Notes under the pieces: generated by a model
What the model was told of the DNA's origin: nothing
Seen by the model: only the letters and a program-made list of their open reading frames with translations
Databases searched by the model: none
Made by a program: the position numbers and the translations under genes
Origin: JBDFMH01 sp047238125
GTDB taxonomy: Bacteria > Pseudomonadota > Alphaproteobacteria > Sphingomonadales > Sphingomonadaceae
Reading direction: 5' to 3'
NCBI RefSeq assembly: GCF_047238125.1
Contig: NZ_JBDFMH010000001.1
Coordinates: forward strand, 1,302,001-1,366,000
Length of the DNA stretch: 64,000 bases
Part shown: positions 54,313 through 63,858 of the stretch, piece by piece
Numbering within the stretch: the stretch's first letter is position 1
Layout of the letters: each line of letters begins with the position of its first letter

Positions 54313-55473
54313 TTATTCGGCGGCCACCGGGTCGCGCATGGCTTTCGCCCGCCGACGCTTTGCCACATCGGCCCGCCAGCCGCGCGTGCGGAGCCACATG
54401 ATGATACCCGTCACGCCGAGCACCGCGGGCGCAATCCCGCCCAGGAAGATCAGCACCTGCCAGACCGCGCCCATCCCGGTGCCGTCATGCCAGCGGCGCA
54501 TCATCTGTGCGACCGGATTGCCAGGCGCGCGATCGCCCCGGCGCGGCGCTTCCGCCAGGCCGGTGGCATCGGCCACCTTGATCTCCTTCGGACGGCCTTC
54601 GCCGCGGGCTATGCCGACCGTCCAGTCGGTCGATAGATCGGTCGGCCAATTGATCGAGGCGAAGGCACCGGGCTGCGCGGCACGTGCTGCCGCCACCACG
54701 GCATCCGGCGTCTGCACGGTCTCGACGAGGGGTCTGGCCCGCATTCGCGCGGCGCGATCGGGCGGCGGCGGCCCCTTGCGAGCGCCTTCCGCAGTCGGCG
54801 GGGCACCGATCGCCGAGAACCATTGCGGAAAACTGATCCACACGCCGGTGAGGGACAGCATCGCCAGCGGCAGCACGATCCAGAAGCCGACCTGATGATG
54901 GAGATTGTCGTCGAACCGGTTCGATCGCCGCCAGCGCAGGCCCCGCGTCCAACGGCCGATGGTCGGCCACCAGAGCCACAGCCCGGTCAGGCATGAGATC
55001 AGCATCGCGACCCCGATCCAGCCGACGATCTGCCGGCCGATGCCCGGCACCAGCAGGCTGCCATGAAACTGATGCAGCCAGCGCACCGCCCCCGCATTGG
55101 CATCGGCCACGTCCAGAACACGCGCAGTCGGTGGATCGAGATAAACGTTCGTGCGGGTCGGCATCCCCCGCCCCTCGGCGGGCCGCATCGCGGTCAGCGT
55201 GACCGCGGCGCCATCCTCGCCGGCGCGGATCGATGCGATCCGATCTCCGGCTACCAGCCGCGGCTTCGCCGCGGCGATGTAGGCCGATGGCTCAATCATA
55301 GCCGTGCCGCTGATCGCATAGCGCTGCGGATTTAGCTGCGCATCCAACCAGTCGTGCCAGACAAGCGCCGATCCGGTGACCGAAATCGGGATGATCAGCA
55401 GCACAAGCAGGATGCCGATCCATTTATGGAACTGGAACCAGAGGCCCCGCAGCCCGATCTTCGTGACAGCCAT
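54313..55473 (-). CDS. PepSY-associated membrane protein (iron-uptake linked)
   Basis: 386 residues. Four membrane segments: WIGILLVLLIIPISVTGSAL, IVGWIGVAMLISCLTGLWLW, VGFWIVLPLAMLSLTGVWIS and VLIFLGGIAPAVLGVTGIIM. FQFHKWIG, RWLHQFHGSLL and LHHQVGFW supply paired His of the kind that may bind heme. Such proteins sit with siderophore receptors and may reduce ferric siderophore at the inner membrane. Start ATG 55473. Last gene of the Fur-type operon after the receptor and PiuC-like genes. Confidence 0.87.
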   Translation of the reverse strand: MAVTKIGLRGLWFQFHKWIGILLVLLIIPISVTGSALVWHDWLDAQLNPQRYAISGTAMIEPSAYIAAAKPRLVAGDRIASIRAGEDGAAVTLTAMRPAEGRGMPTRTNVYLDPPTARVLDVADANAGAVRWLHQFHGSLLVPGIGRQIVGWIGVAMLISCLTGLWLWWPTIGRWTRGLRWRRSNRFDDNLHHQVGFWIVLPLAMLSLTGVWISFPQWFSAIGAPPTAEGARKGPPPPDRAARMRARPLVETVQTPDAVVAAARAAQPGAFASINWPTDLSTDWTVGIARGEGRPKEIKVADATGLAEAPRRGDRAPGNPVAQMMRRWHDGTGMGAVWQVLIFLGGIAPAVLGVTGIIMWLRTRGWRADVAKRRRAKAMRDPVAAE

Positions 55474-55538
55474 GCCAAACCCCCGCTTCCGATCGGAGAT
55501 CGATGGCAAACACGCTATTGCCAGTCAATCGCAATATG

Positions 55539-56222
55539 TCAGAGTTCTACCCAGCGGCGTAGCAGGTTGTGATAGACGCCCGTCAACCGGATCACCTCTG
55601 CATTCCCTGCCCCCAGCGTAGCGGACAGCGCCTGGATCGCGCGATCCAGTTCGAGCAGGTCGCTGCGCGCGGCATCGTCGCGCACCATGCTCTGGACCCA
55701 GAAGAAGCTGGCCACTCTTTCGCCACGCGTAACCCGGGTCACATGATGAACGCTTGACGCCGGGTATAGGATCAGATCGCCCGCGACTAGTCGCGCGGTC
55801 TGCGCGCCGAACGCGGTATCCACGGTCAGGTCCCCGCCGTCATAATCCTGTGGGTCAGTGAGGAATAGCGTCGCGGATAGATCGCTGCGCATCCGGAAAT
55901 CACTGCCGCGTTTCAACCGCACTGCATTGTCGACATGCGCGCCGAACCCGTCACCCGCGCCGTAGCGGTTGAACAGCGGCGGGAAGACCTTTGCGGGCAG
56001 GGCCGCGGCGATGAACAACGCCGAGCGCCCGAGCGCATCGAGAATGATCGCACCCGCCGCGCGGGCCGCGTCGCCGTCTTCGGGCAGTTGCCGGTTGCGC
56101 TTTGCAAGCGCCGCCTGCGGGCCGGACGTGACGTTGCCGTCTACCCAGTCGGCGGCATCGATCAGCCTGCGCACTTCGGCAAGCTGATCGGCACCAAGCA
56201 GGCCGGGGATCGGGATCATCAT
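55539..56222 (-). CDS. piuC: Fe(II)/2-oxoglutarate-dependent dioxygenase, PiuC/YbiX type
   Basis: 227 residues. NRQLPEDGDAAR, then FNRYGAGDGFGAHVDNAV (HxD iron ligands), SATLFLTDPQDYDGGDLTVD, SSVHHVTRVTRGERVASFFW (distal His and the 2-oxoglutarate Arg). Typical PKHD-type hydroxylase length. These genes lie beside TonB siderophore receptors in many proteobacteria, as here, 55 bases downstream of the receptor. The substrate in the cell is not established. Confidence 0.92.
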   Translation of the reverse strand: MMIPIPGLLGADQLAEVRRLIDAADWVDGNVTSGPQAALAKRNRQLPEDGDAARAAGAIILDALGRSALFIAAALPAKVFPPLFNRYGAGDGFGAHVDNAVRLKRGSDFRMRSDLSATLFLTDPQDYDGGDLTVDTAFGAQTARLVAGDLILYPASSVHHVTRVTRGERVASFFWVQSMVRDDAARSDLLELDRAIQALSATLGAGNAEVIRLTGVYHNLLRRWVEL

Positions 56223-56277
56223 GACCGAGGCCTAACCTGCAGTCCGACACGCCGCAACGGCGGCCGAATGCGGCCGA

Positions 56278-58680
56278 TCAGAAGTTGTAGAACAGGCTGA
56301 AGGTCGCCGACCGTCGATCGCCCGGCGCGGCCCAACCCCCCGTCACTGCGCCTGTCGTGGCGTTCAGGTTGTTGCGGATGTTGAGCAGATATTTCTCGTC
56401 GAACAGGTTCTGCACATTCACCTGCGCGGTCAGCCCCTCCATCAGCGTATAGGACAGGAACAGCCGGTGCGTCATCCAGTCGTCGGATCGGAACTGGGTC
56501 GGGTTCGCAAGCACACTCTGATTGGTCGCGAAGCTGCCTTGATAGGTGAAGCCATAGCCCAGCTCCAGACCGAACGGCAGGCGATAGCTGGTAAACAGGC
56601 TGGCCGAATGTTTGGGCGTCTGGATCAGCTGATTGCCGGCTTGCGGATCGGGCAGCGCCGCCGAATTGCCGCAGCCCGTGCGTCCGGGATTGGCCAGGCA
56701 CGCGTCCGAAACGCTCTGCACCACCCTGCTCTTGAGATAGGTGTAGTTGGCGAACAGCGTCCAGCCCTCGACCACCGACCCCGCTGCGCCCAGCGCGACC
56801 CCGTCGACCCGTGACTTGCCGTCCAGCACCTGCAGCGTGGGATTGGCCGGATCGTTGGAGGAGACCCTGAAATTGCTGCGCTCGTTGCGGAACAGCGCCG
56901 CAGTCAGCTGCAGTCCGCCGAACAGATCGGCCTTCGCACCGATCTCGTAGTTGCGCGCAGTCTCCGGCGCGACATCGCAGCTGTCGGTCACGACGGTACC
57001 CGATACCGAGATGCAGCTGAGCCGCACAGTCGCCGAAGACGGCGTCTTGGCATTGCCATAGGCGGCATAGAGGCTGACGTTGCGTACCGGCTTGAAGACC
57101 AGGCCGCCCCGATAGGAAAAGAGCGATTCCGAATTGCGCTGCGGCGTGAGCTGCGCCGGCAGCGGCGCCGCGGTGCCGGGCGGATAGAATGCCAGCGGCA
57201 GCGAACGGAAGGTCGCGCTGTTGCGTTCCCAGCGAATGCCGCCGTTGATCTCGAACATCGGCCCGATTTCGAACGTGTCGAACGCATAGACAGCGCGGTT
57301 GTGCGTCGATGAGCGCGATCGCGCGGTGACGGTATAATTGATCGGGCCCGGATAGACGCCCGACGGGTTCGCGATCGATTCGATCGGCAGCGTCACGGCA
57401 GCGCCCGTCGCGGTACGCGGCAGCGATGCGGACTCGATGGCGTAATCCTCCCAGGCCAGCGCGCCGCCGATCACCAGCGTATTGCGCAGGCCACCACGTT
57501 CGCCCGTCTCGATCCGCAGATCCGCCTGGTTGAACAGCAACTGGTTCTCCTGGTCGCGGACCAAGCCGCGCGGGCCGGACGGCTGCCAGTTGCCCGGTGC
57601 CAGACCGGACGGACATGGCAGGCCCACCGTCGCGCTGCCATTCACGCCGACCGGCTGGCGGCCGGTTTCGGCAAGGCAGAACGTGCCCTGCGGCGCGGTC
57701 GTCACGCTATATTGGCCGACGCGCTGCCAGCGGGTGAGGTTGCGCACGCTCACCGCATCCGAAAAGCCGTGGCTGAAGGTGGCCGTCAGCCGGTCGAGCT
57801 TGATCTTCTGCTCGTCCAGGTTGCGGTAGCCGAAATAATCGCTGAGGTCGGCTTCCGCCAGCGTTCCATCGTTCACGAGGCTGCGGAAATAGGGCACCCC
57901 GAAGATCGGCGTATTGTCGTCCTCCTGATGCACATAGGCCAGGGTCAGGCTGGTAGGGCCACCGATTCCGATCGTGACCGCCGGTGCCACGCCCCAGCGC
58001 TTGAACCGTTCGACGTCGCGGCCCGGCACATCGTTGCGGTGGATCATCGCGTTGAGCCGGACCGCTATCAGATCGGACACGCGCAGATTGCTGTCGATCG
58101 TGCCACGATAATAATCGTCGGTACCGATTCCGCCTGAGAGGATCGTCAGTTCGTCGGCCTGCGGTGCCTTTGACACCAGATTGATCGTGCCGCCGACCGA
58201 TCCCGATCCGTTAAAGACCGAATTCGCGCCGTTATAGACTTCGATCTGCTGCAGGTTGAACGGATCGGTGCGGCTATATTGCGCGCTGTCGCGAATACCA
58301 TCGACAGTGATGTCGTTGTTGGCGGAATAGCCGCGTAGGTTGATCGAGTCGCCATAGCCGCCACCGCCCTCCCCGGCGCCGAACGTGATGCCGGGAATGG
58401 TCGCCAGAGCGTCGCGCAGCGTGAGCAGGTTCTGCTTGCGCAAGACCTGATCGCTTATGACGGTGATCGTCTGCGGCGTATCCAGCAGCGGCGCGGTCGC
58501 CTTGGGGCTTTCCACCTCGCGCGCTTCCTGCGCGGTCACGACGATCGTATCGCGTTCCGAAATCTGCTGATCGGCTGCATTGGCGGCGTCTTCGGCTGCA
58601 AAGGCGGGCGTCGCCGTCGCAAGGAATCCCACGCATGACAGCGCCAGGAAGGCGGGCGTGGTCCGGTCGTCAGCAGCCAT
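56278..58680 (-). CDS. TonB-dependent siderophore receptor (catecholate, Fiu-like)
   Basis: 800 residues. Signal peptide LALSCVGFLATATPAFAA; TonB box region RDTIVVTAQEAREV; plug LLDTPQTITVISDQVLRKQN, then TIPGITFGAGEGGGGYGDSI, NLRGYSANNDITVDGIRDSA and VFNGSGSVGGTINLVSKAPQ. The barrel ends in ATFSLFYNF with terminal Phe. The plug sequence with the GEGGGGYGDSINLRGYS loop is typical of Fiu-type ferric-catecholate receptors. Heads a three-gene iron operon; a Fur-box-like palindrome lies 86 bases upstream. Confidence 0.94.
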   Translation of the reverse strand: MAADDRTTPAFLALSCVGFLATATPAFAAEDAANAADQQISERDTIVVTAQEAREVESPKATAPLLDTPQTITVISDQVLRKQNLLTLRDALATIPGITFGAGEGGGGYGDSINLRGYSANNDITVDGIRDSAQYSRTDPFNLQQIEVYNGANSVFNGSGSVGGTINLVSKAPQADELTILSGGIGTDDYYRGTIDSNLRVSDLIAVRLNAMIHRNDVPGRDVERFKRWGVAPAVTIGIGGPTSLTLAYVHQEDDNTPIFGVPYFRSLVNDGTLAEADLSDYFGYRNLDEQKIKLDRLTATFSHGFSDAVSVRNLTRWQRVGQYSVTTAPQGTFCLAETGRQPVGVNGSATVGLPCPSGLAPGNWQPSGPRGLVRDQENQLLFNQADLRIETGERGGLRNTLVIGGALAWEDYAIESASLPRTATGAAVTLPIESIANPSGVYPGPINYTVTARSRSSTHNRAVYAFDTFEIGPMFEINGGIRWERNSATFRSLPLAFYPPGTAAPLPAQLTPQRNSESLFSYRGGLVFKPVRNVSLYAAYGNAKTPSSATVRLSCISVSGTVVTDSCDVAPETARNYEIGAKADLFGGLQLTAALFRNERSNFRVSSNDPANPTLQVLDGKSRVDGVALGAAGSVVEGWTLFANYTYLKSRVVQSVSDACLANPGRTGCGNSAALPDPQAGNQLIQTPKHSASLFTSYRLPFGLELGYGFTYQGSFATNQSVLANPTQFRSDDWMTHRLFLSYTLMEGLTAQVNVQNLFDEKYLLNIRNNLNATTGAVTGGWAAPGDRRSATFSLFYNF

Positions 58681-58761
58681 GAGATCCCCCGATCCGAATA
58701 TGTCAGTCCGGAAACAATCCGGTCAGGGGGCGCTATTGCGAACGATTTTCACTGTCAACGC

Positions 58762-59004
58762 TTAATGAGAATCTTTCTCACATTGATCGAGTAGGCGCGT
58801 AAAAAGCCAGCTTCGGATTGCACTGGCGAGGTTGGCAGGCTGCGTATCGGCGATGCGGGTTGCATCGATCCGTGCGACCAATGCGGACAGCGGAAGCGCC
58901 TCTTCTACCGCGGCGCGGTCGAGCGCTTCCCAGAAGATCGGCTCCAGGCTAATCGAGGTCTGGTGGCCTGCAATCGTGATCGATCGCTTGACGGGGCCGG
59001 CCAT
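58762..59004 (-). CDS. Ribbon-helix-helix domain protein
   Basis: 80 residues. KRSITIAGHQTSISLEPIFW is the beta strand plus first helix, and EALDRAAVEEALPLSALVAR the second helix, of the RHH_4 type common near acetoacetyl-CoA reductase genes in sphingomonads. Start at ATG 59004, 30 bases after the phaB stop. It probably binds DNA or regulates polyhydroxyalkanoate genes (inference). Its last codons overlap the Fur-like palindrome of the receptor operon. Confidence 0.8.
   Translation of the reverse strand: MAGPVKRSITIAGHQTSISLEPIFWEALDRAAVEEALPLSALVARIDATRIADTQPANLASAIRSWLFTRLLDQCEKDSH
58766..58780. promoter_or_regulatory. Fur-box-like palindrome
   Basis: TGAGAATCTTTCTCA: 6-bp arms around TCT, inside TTAATGAGAATCTTTCTCA, close to the alternating Fur consensus. 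Upstream of the Fiu-like receptor, so iron repression is likely. It is embedded in the end of the RHH gene. Confidence 0.65.
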
Positions 59005-59033
59005 CGCGCGCGCGTCCACCGGCCCGCGCCGCG

Positions 59034-59756
59034 TCAATACATATGCTGTCCGCCATTCAGCGACAGTGTCGATCCGGTGACGAACCCCGCATCTTCGCTG
59101 ACGAGAAACGCAACGCCACGCGCGATCTCGTCGGCCTGGCCAAGCCGGCCCACCGGAATCTTGGCGACGATCTTGGCGAGCACGTCCTGCGGCACCGCGG
59201 CCACCATGTCGGTATCGATATAGCCCGGCGCGATCGCGTTGACGGTGATGCCGAACCGTGCGCCTTCCTGCGCCAGCGCCTTGGTGAAGCCATGGATGCC
59301 GGATTTGGCGGCGGCATAGTTCACCTGACCATATTGGCCGGCCTGGCCATTGATCGATCCGATGTTGACGATGCGGCCCCAACCACGGTCCTTCATGCCC
59401 GCAAAGGTCGCCTTGGCCAGGTTGAAGCAACCGCCGAGATTGGTGTCGATGACGTCCTTCCAGGCATCGTAGCTCATCTTCATAAGCGTGCCGTCGCGCG
59501 TGATGCCGGCATTGTTCACGACGATATCGATCGGCCCCAGCTCCTGCTCGATCTGCTGGCAGCCGGCCAGCACTGCCTCATGATCGGCGACATCGAACCG
59601 ATACGCCTTGATGCCCGTCCGCTGGGTGAAGGCGGCGGCACGCTCCTCGTTGCCGGCATAGTTCGCCGCGACGGTAACCCCCATGTCCTTCAGTGCGAGG
59701 CTGATCGCTTCGCCGATCCCGCGGGTGCCGCCGGTGATCACTGCGGTACGTGCCAT
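59034..59756 (-). CDS. phaB: Acetoacetyl-CoA reductase
   Basis: 240 residues. TGGTRGIGEAISLALKDMG is the nucleotide site; VVNNAGITRDGTLMKMS, then NIGSINGQAGQYGQVNY with AAAKSG gives Ser-Tyr-Lys; APGYIDTDMVAAVPQDVL and GSTLSLNGGQHMY are hallmarks of PhaB, which makes (R)-3-hydroxybutyryl-CoA for polyhydroxybutyrate. ATG 59756 with GGAGAGATCAGA; a longer frame to 59780 is unsupported. No phaA or phaC is adjacent. Same direction as the RHH gene. Confidence 0.93.
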   Translation of the reverse strand: MARTAVITGGTRGIGEAISLALKDMGVTVAANYAGNEERAAAFTQRTGIKAYRFDVADHEAVLAGCQQIEQELGPIDIVVNNAGITRDGTLMKMSYDAWKDVIDTNLGGCFNLAKATFAGMKDRGWGRIVNIGSINGQAGQYGQVNYAAAKSGIHGFTKALAQEGARFGITVNAIAPGYIDTDMVAAVPQDVLAKIVAKIPVGRLGQADEIARGVAFLVSEDAGFVTGSTLSLNGGQHMY

Positions 59757-59815
59757 TCTGATCTCTCCTGCCTGTTTCACACCAACCTAGAGCAGGATCG
59801 AGCGCGAAAAAACCT

Positions 59816-60829
59816 TCAATCGGCCGCCTGCCGATCGATCCATCCGCACAGCTCGCGATCGATCAGCGCGCGCAGCATCCGAAGGCCAGCCGCGCTGTCG
59901 TTCAGGCACGGCAGATAGGCGAAGTCGGTGCCGCCCGCTTCGATGAAGGTTTCGCGACCGCGGATCGCGAGCTCCTCGAGCGTTTCCAGGCAGTCGGCCG
60001 AGAAGCCCGGCGCGAAGATCGCGACCCGCTTCACCTCCTGGCCGGGCAGCGCGGCGAGCACGGTATCGGTCGCGGGCTCCAGCCACCGCGCGCGGCCGAA
60101 GCGGGACTGGAAGGTCACCACCAGCTTGCGGCCGAGCGCTTCACCCAGCAGCCGGGCAGTCTTCTGGCAGTGGCAGTGGTAAGGATCGCCGAGCTCCAGG
60201 GTGCGCTGCGGCATACCATGAAAACTGGCGACCAGCGTATCGGGCACGAAATCCAGCGCCGCGATCCCGTCGCGGATCGTGCTGGCCAGCGCGTCGATAT
60301 AGGCCGGATCGTCGTGATAGGGCGGCAGCGTGCGGATCGCCGGCTGCCAGCGCATGCGGGCGAGCGCCGCGAACGCCTGATCGTTCGCGGTTGCCGTCGT
60401 CGCCGCGCAATATTGCGGATAGAGCGGCGCGAGCAGGATGCGCTCGCACCCGGCAGCCTTCAGCGCCGCGATCCGATCCGGGATCGATGGCTGGCCGTAA
60501 CGCATCGCCCAATCGACGGTGACATGTGGGCCGAAAACGCCCTGCAGTGCCGCCGATTGCGCCTTCGTGATGGCGGCGAGCGGCGATCCGTCCGGCCGCC
60601 AGACCTGTGCATAGGCGTGGGCGGATTTCTTGGGCCTGGTGTTCAGCACGATGCCGCGCAGGATTGGCTGCCAGGCGATCGGCGGAATCTCCACCACCCG
60701 GCGATCCGACAGGAATTCCGCGAGATAACGCTTCACCGAGGCGACATCCGGTCCGTCCGGCGTGCCGAGATTGATCAGGAGCACGCCGACGCGCGGGCCG
60801 GCGACCGGGGGATGATCGGGCGGGATCAT
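59816..60829 (-). CDS. hemH: Ferrochelatase
   Basis: 337 residues. VGVLLINLGTPDGP opens the fold; LLAPLYPQYCAATTAT, then VASFHGMPQRTLELGDPY with the metal-binding His, VTFQSRFGRARWLEP and APGFSADCLETLEELAIRG with the second conserved site. Inserts Fe(II) into protoporphyrin IX, the last step of heme synthesis. ATG overlaps the end of the molybdenum-hydroxylase gene by four bases, which may couple their translation. Confidence 0.95.
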   Translation of the reverse strand: MIPPDHPPVAGPRVGVLLINLGTPDGPDVASVKRYLAEFLSDRRVVEIPPIAWQPILRGIVLNTRPKKSAHAYAQVWRPDGSPLAAITKAQSAALQGVFGPHVTVDWAMRYGQPSIPDRIAALKAAGCERILLAPLYPQYCAATTATANDQAFAALARMRWQPAIRTLPPYHDDPAYIDALASTIRDGIAALDFVPDTLVASFHGMPQRTLELGDPYHCHCQKTARLLGEALGRKLVVTFQSRFGRARWLEPATDTVLAALPGQEVKRVAIFAPGFSADCLETLEELAIRGRETFIEAGGTDFAYLPCLNDSAAGLRMLRALIDRELCGWIDRQAAD

Positions 60830-63048
60830 GCGCCGCCGATCGCCAATGGCAGCGTGCGCAGTCGGCGGCCGCCCAGCGTGACCAGCGCATTGGCGATCGC
60901 CGGCGCCACCGGCGGCACCGCGATTTCGCCGACGCCGCCCGGCGCCGCGCTGCTACGGATCAGCTCGACCCGGATTTCGGGGCACTCCGCCAGCCGCGGG
61001 AGCGCCAGCCGGTCGAGGTTGAACCCGTCGACCATGCCGTCGCGATAGCCGATCGCGCCGCCCAGCGCGGCCGCCATGCCCCAGATAATGCCGCCTTCGA
61101 TCTGCTGGCGAACCAGTCCCGGATTAATCATCCGACCGCAATCGACGACTGCGGTCACCTTGTCCACGCGGATCGCCTGCTCCTTGGTCACGCGGACGTC
61201 TGCCAGCAGCGCGACATGGCTGCCGAAGCTGGAGTGGCAGGCAATGCCCTGCCCGCTGCCCGATACCCCGCCCTCCCAGCCGCCGAGCGCGGTGACCGTG
61301 GCCAGACAGTGCGCCAGGCGCGTCTGCCCACCCAGCATCCGCATGCGATAGCCGAATGGATCGACCCCGGCATGGCGGGCCAGCTCGTCAACGAAGCTCT
61401 CGGTGAAGAATGCGGTGTAGCTGTGCGCCACCGATCGCCACATGCCGGTCGGGATGCCAAGCATGGCGGGATGATGATCGATCGCGAGCGCCGGGATCGC
61501 ATAGGGTGGGCGGGCGCCATCGACCGCTGCAGCCTCTGCCGCCGATGGATCGGCGGGCAGCGACGGGAACCAGCGGCCGGCAAGCTCGGCTCCGGTGGAC
61601 GGAGTCGCGATCTTCGCCTGCCATCCCAGGATCGCGCCATCGGGGGCCAGCCGTGCCGCCATCCGCGCCATCGCCGGCGGCCGGTGCCGGCCTTGCTGCA
61701 GCTCTTCGGCGCGGCTCCACATCAGCTGGATCGGGCGGCGCACCTGCCGTGCGATGAGCGCCGCCTGCACCGCCGCGTCGACATCCACCTTGCGACCGAA
61801 GCCGCCGCCGATCGGCATCGGATAGATCGTGACCGCGCCCACCGGCAGTTCCAGCGCGCGCGCGACGGCATCACGCATCACGCCGGGCGCCTGGGTCGGC
61901 GCCCAGACTTCCGTCCGGTCCGATTGGACGCGCGCGGTAGCGACCAGCGGCTCGATCGCGGCATGCGGAGCGAACGGCACGCTGTAATCGGCGCGGATCA
62001 GCGTCGCGCCCTTAAACACCGCCGCCAGGTCACCCGCACTGGCGAACCGGCCGCCTTCGCCGTCCAGCGCTGCCGCCAGCGCCTTGTCGACCGCGGCATC
62101 GTCGGCGCGCGGCCCGCGGGTGGCGAAGCTTGGTTCGATCAGGTCGAGCGATCGGTTGGCGGCCCACCAGCTGTTCGCGACCGCGGCGACCCATCCGGGC
62201 GTGCGGATCACCGCAACCACGCCCGCCACCGCATCGGCATTGTCGCTGACCGCCGTCTCCAGCACCGCAGCACCCCCGACCGGGCCGCCGCGCACCGATG
62301 CATAGAGCATGTCCCGCAGCCGCACATCGCCGGCGAAGCGGATCGACCCGTCGACCTTGGCCGGCAGATCAAGCCGCGGCAGCGATTGTCCGCTGAGCCC
62401 GCCCGGCCGCGGCCCCCGCAACGGCACGTCGGCAGGTGGCTCCATGCCAGCCGCTTCGGCAGCAAGTTCGGCGAAGCGTAATTTCTCATCGCCGCGCGTG
62501 ACGAAGCCTGCAGCCGTGTCCAGCGCCGCCCAATCCGCGTTCCAGCGCTTGCCGGCGGCCATGCACAGCATCGCGCGCGCTGCGGCGCCGGCTTCGGCGA
62601 AGCGGCGTTCGAAACCGCGGATCGACGTCGATCCCCCCGTCAGCATGAAAGCCGATCGGACCGCAATTTCACGCGCCGCCCAGCGACCCACCCCGGCCAG
62701 CGCGGATGGCAGTGCCTCACCGGCCGCTTCGGTCAGCAGGAAATCATTGGCGTAGAGCGGATTGATCGGCGCGGGCTCGACCGCCACCGTGCGCCAGTCT
62801 GCGCCCAACTCATCGGCCAGGATCTGCGGCAGCGCGGTCCAGACGCCCTGCCCCATTTCCGCCTGCGGGACGATCACGACGATGCGGCCGTCCTCGCCGA
62901 TCTTCAGGAAAGCATTGGCGACATGTTCGCCGGGCGATGCGACGAGGTTGGGACGATAGTCCCGCGGCCATACAGCCCAGGCAAGGATCAGCCCGACGCC
63001 CGCGCCGCCGCCGACCAGCAATTTCCGGCGCGAGATCGCGGTGCCCAT
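60826..63048 (-). CDS. Xanthine-dehydrogenase-family molybdopterin-binding subunit (IorB-like)
   Basis: 740 residues. A Tat-type leader SRRKLLVGGGAGVGLILAWA suggests export or membrane anchoring. Then VPQAEMGQGVWTALPQILAD, PMPIGGGFGRKVDVDAA, MWRSVAHSYTAFFTESF and the C-terminal GGVGEIAVPPVAPA with the catalytic Glu. It resembles the large subunit of isoquinoline 1-oxidoreductase and membrane aldehyde dehydrogenases. The usual partner 2Fe-2S subunit is not adjacent on either side, so it may lie elsewhere. Precedes hemH with four-base overlap. Confidence 0.9.
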   Translation of the reverse strand: MGTAISRRKLLVGGGAGVGLILAWAVWPRDYRPNLVASPGEHVANAFLKIGEDGRIVVIVPQAEMGQGVWTALPQILADELGADWRTVAVEPAPINPLYANDFLLTEAAGEALPSALAGVGRWAAREIAVRSAFMLTGGSTSIRGFERRFAEAGAAARAMLCMAAGKRWNADWAALDTAAGFVTRGDEKLRFAELAAEAAGMEPPADVPLRGPRPGGLSGQSLPRLDLPAKVDGSIRFAGDVRLRDMLYASVRGGPVGGAAVLETAVSDNADAVAGVVAVIRTPGWVAAVANSWWAANRSLDLIEPSFATRGPRADDAAVDKALAAALDGEGGRFASAGDLAAVFKGATLIRADYSVPFAPHAAIEPLVATARVQSDRTEVWAPTQAPGVMRDAVARALELPVGAVTIYPMPIGGGFGRKVDVDAAVQAALIARQVRRPIQLMWSRAEELQQGRHRPPAMARMAARLAPDGAILGWQAKIATPSTGAELAGRWFPSLPADPSAAEAAAVDGARPPYAIPALAIDHHPAMLGIPTGMWRSVAHSYTAFFTESFVDELARHAGVDPFGYRMRMLGGQTRLAHCLATVTALGGWEGGVSGSGQGIACHSSFGSHVALLADVRVTKEQAIRVDKVTAVVDCGRMINPGLVRQQIEGGIIWGMAAALGGAIGYRDGMVDGFNLDRLALPRLAECPEIRVELIRSSAAPGGVGEIAVPPVAPAIANALVTLGGRRLRTLPLAIGGA

Positions 63049-63088
63049 CGCAGCCGCGATAGAGGCGGTTCGCCCCGCTGAAAAGGGC

Positions 63089-63781
63089 TCAGGCGGCCAA
63101 AGCCTTCAGGATCGCTGCGATCGCGACCGGATCGCTGACGAAACCGAGATGCCGGCATGCCAGTTCGACCGCGAAATCGCGCTCATGCGCCTGCCCGCGC
63201 GCGCAGGCGGGGGCGACCACGCCGTCCTCGGCGCTCCAAAACGCCCAAGTCGGCACGGGCGGCTTTTCGGCCGTGCGCACTGCGATGGGCGGCCGATCGA
63301 CCTTGTGGCCGCTGACCAGTTCGTACAGCCGCCACGCATGGTTACCGCGGGGATTGCCCGAGAAGGGGCTGCCCAGCGTCACCACCCGGTCGATCTGCTC
63401 CGGCCGCAGCTTGGCCAGTTCGCGGGCATAGAGGCCGCCTAGGCTCCAGCCGACCAGAGAAACCGGCGCTCCGTCCGCTGCGACCGCATCCAATCGCGCC
63501 GCCAACCTTTCAAGCGTATCGGCGCGCGCTCCCAGATTGGCGCCCATGTCCCAGCCATGCGCCGCATAGCCAGCTTCGGCCAGCGCGCCGCGCAGATGGG
63601 TGGTGGAAAGATCGCTCGCCAGGAAGCCCGGGATCACCATCACCGCGCGCCCGTTGGCGCAGCCCGGTGCTCGGCCGGCGGCCGAGCGGAAGCGGCGGGC
63701 GAAGTGGACCAGCGCACCGGCCTCGCGCAGCAGTCGCCCGAAGCTCGGGATCACAACCTGATCGTCAATAACTGCTTTCAT
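63089..63781 (-). CDS. Alpha/beta hydrolase (lipase-like)
   Basis: 230 residues. VMVIPGFLASDLSTTHLRGA is the oxyanion region, VSLVGWSLGGLYARELAK the nucleophile Ser elbow, VVTLGSPFSGNPRGN the following strand, and FWSAEDGVVAPACA the acid site. CRHLGFVSDP gives the His. Resembles putative triacylglycerol lipases; natural substrate unknown. 40 bases upstream of the molybdenum hydroxylase on the same strand. Confidence 0.87.
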   Translation of the reverse strand: MKAVIDDQVVIPSFGRLLREAGALVHFARRFRSAAGRAPGCANGRAVMVIPGFLASDLSTTHLRGALAEAGYAAHGWDMGANLGARADTLERLAARLDAVAADGAPVSLVGWSLGGLYARELAKLRPEQIDRVVTLGSPFSGNPRGNHAWRLYELVSGHKVDRPPIAVRTAEKPPVPTWAFWSAEDGVVAPACARGQAHERDFAVELACRHLGFVSDPVAIAAILKALAA

Positions 63782-63858
63782 GACAGTCCTGTTACACCAT
63801 CGGCGCGATCACGCCAACGGCCGCCAGGCCTGCCTGTTCCCGCGAAAGATGCGGGCGG

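Noticed and set aside
56219..57616. 465-codon frame inside the Fiu-like receptor, same strand, other frame
   Set aside because: Out-of-frame reading of the receptor barrel; no start signal and no family similarity.
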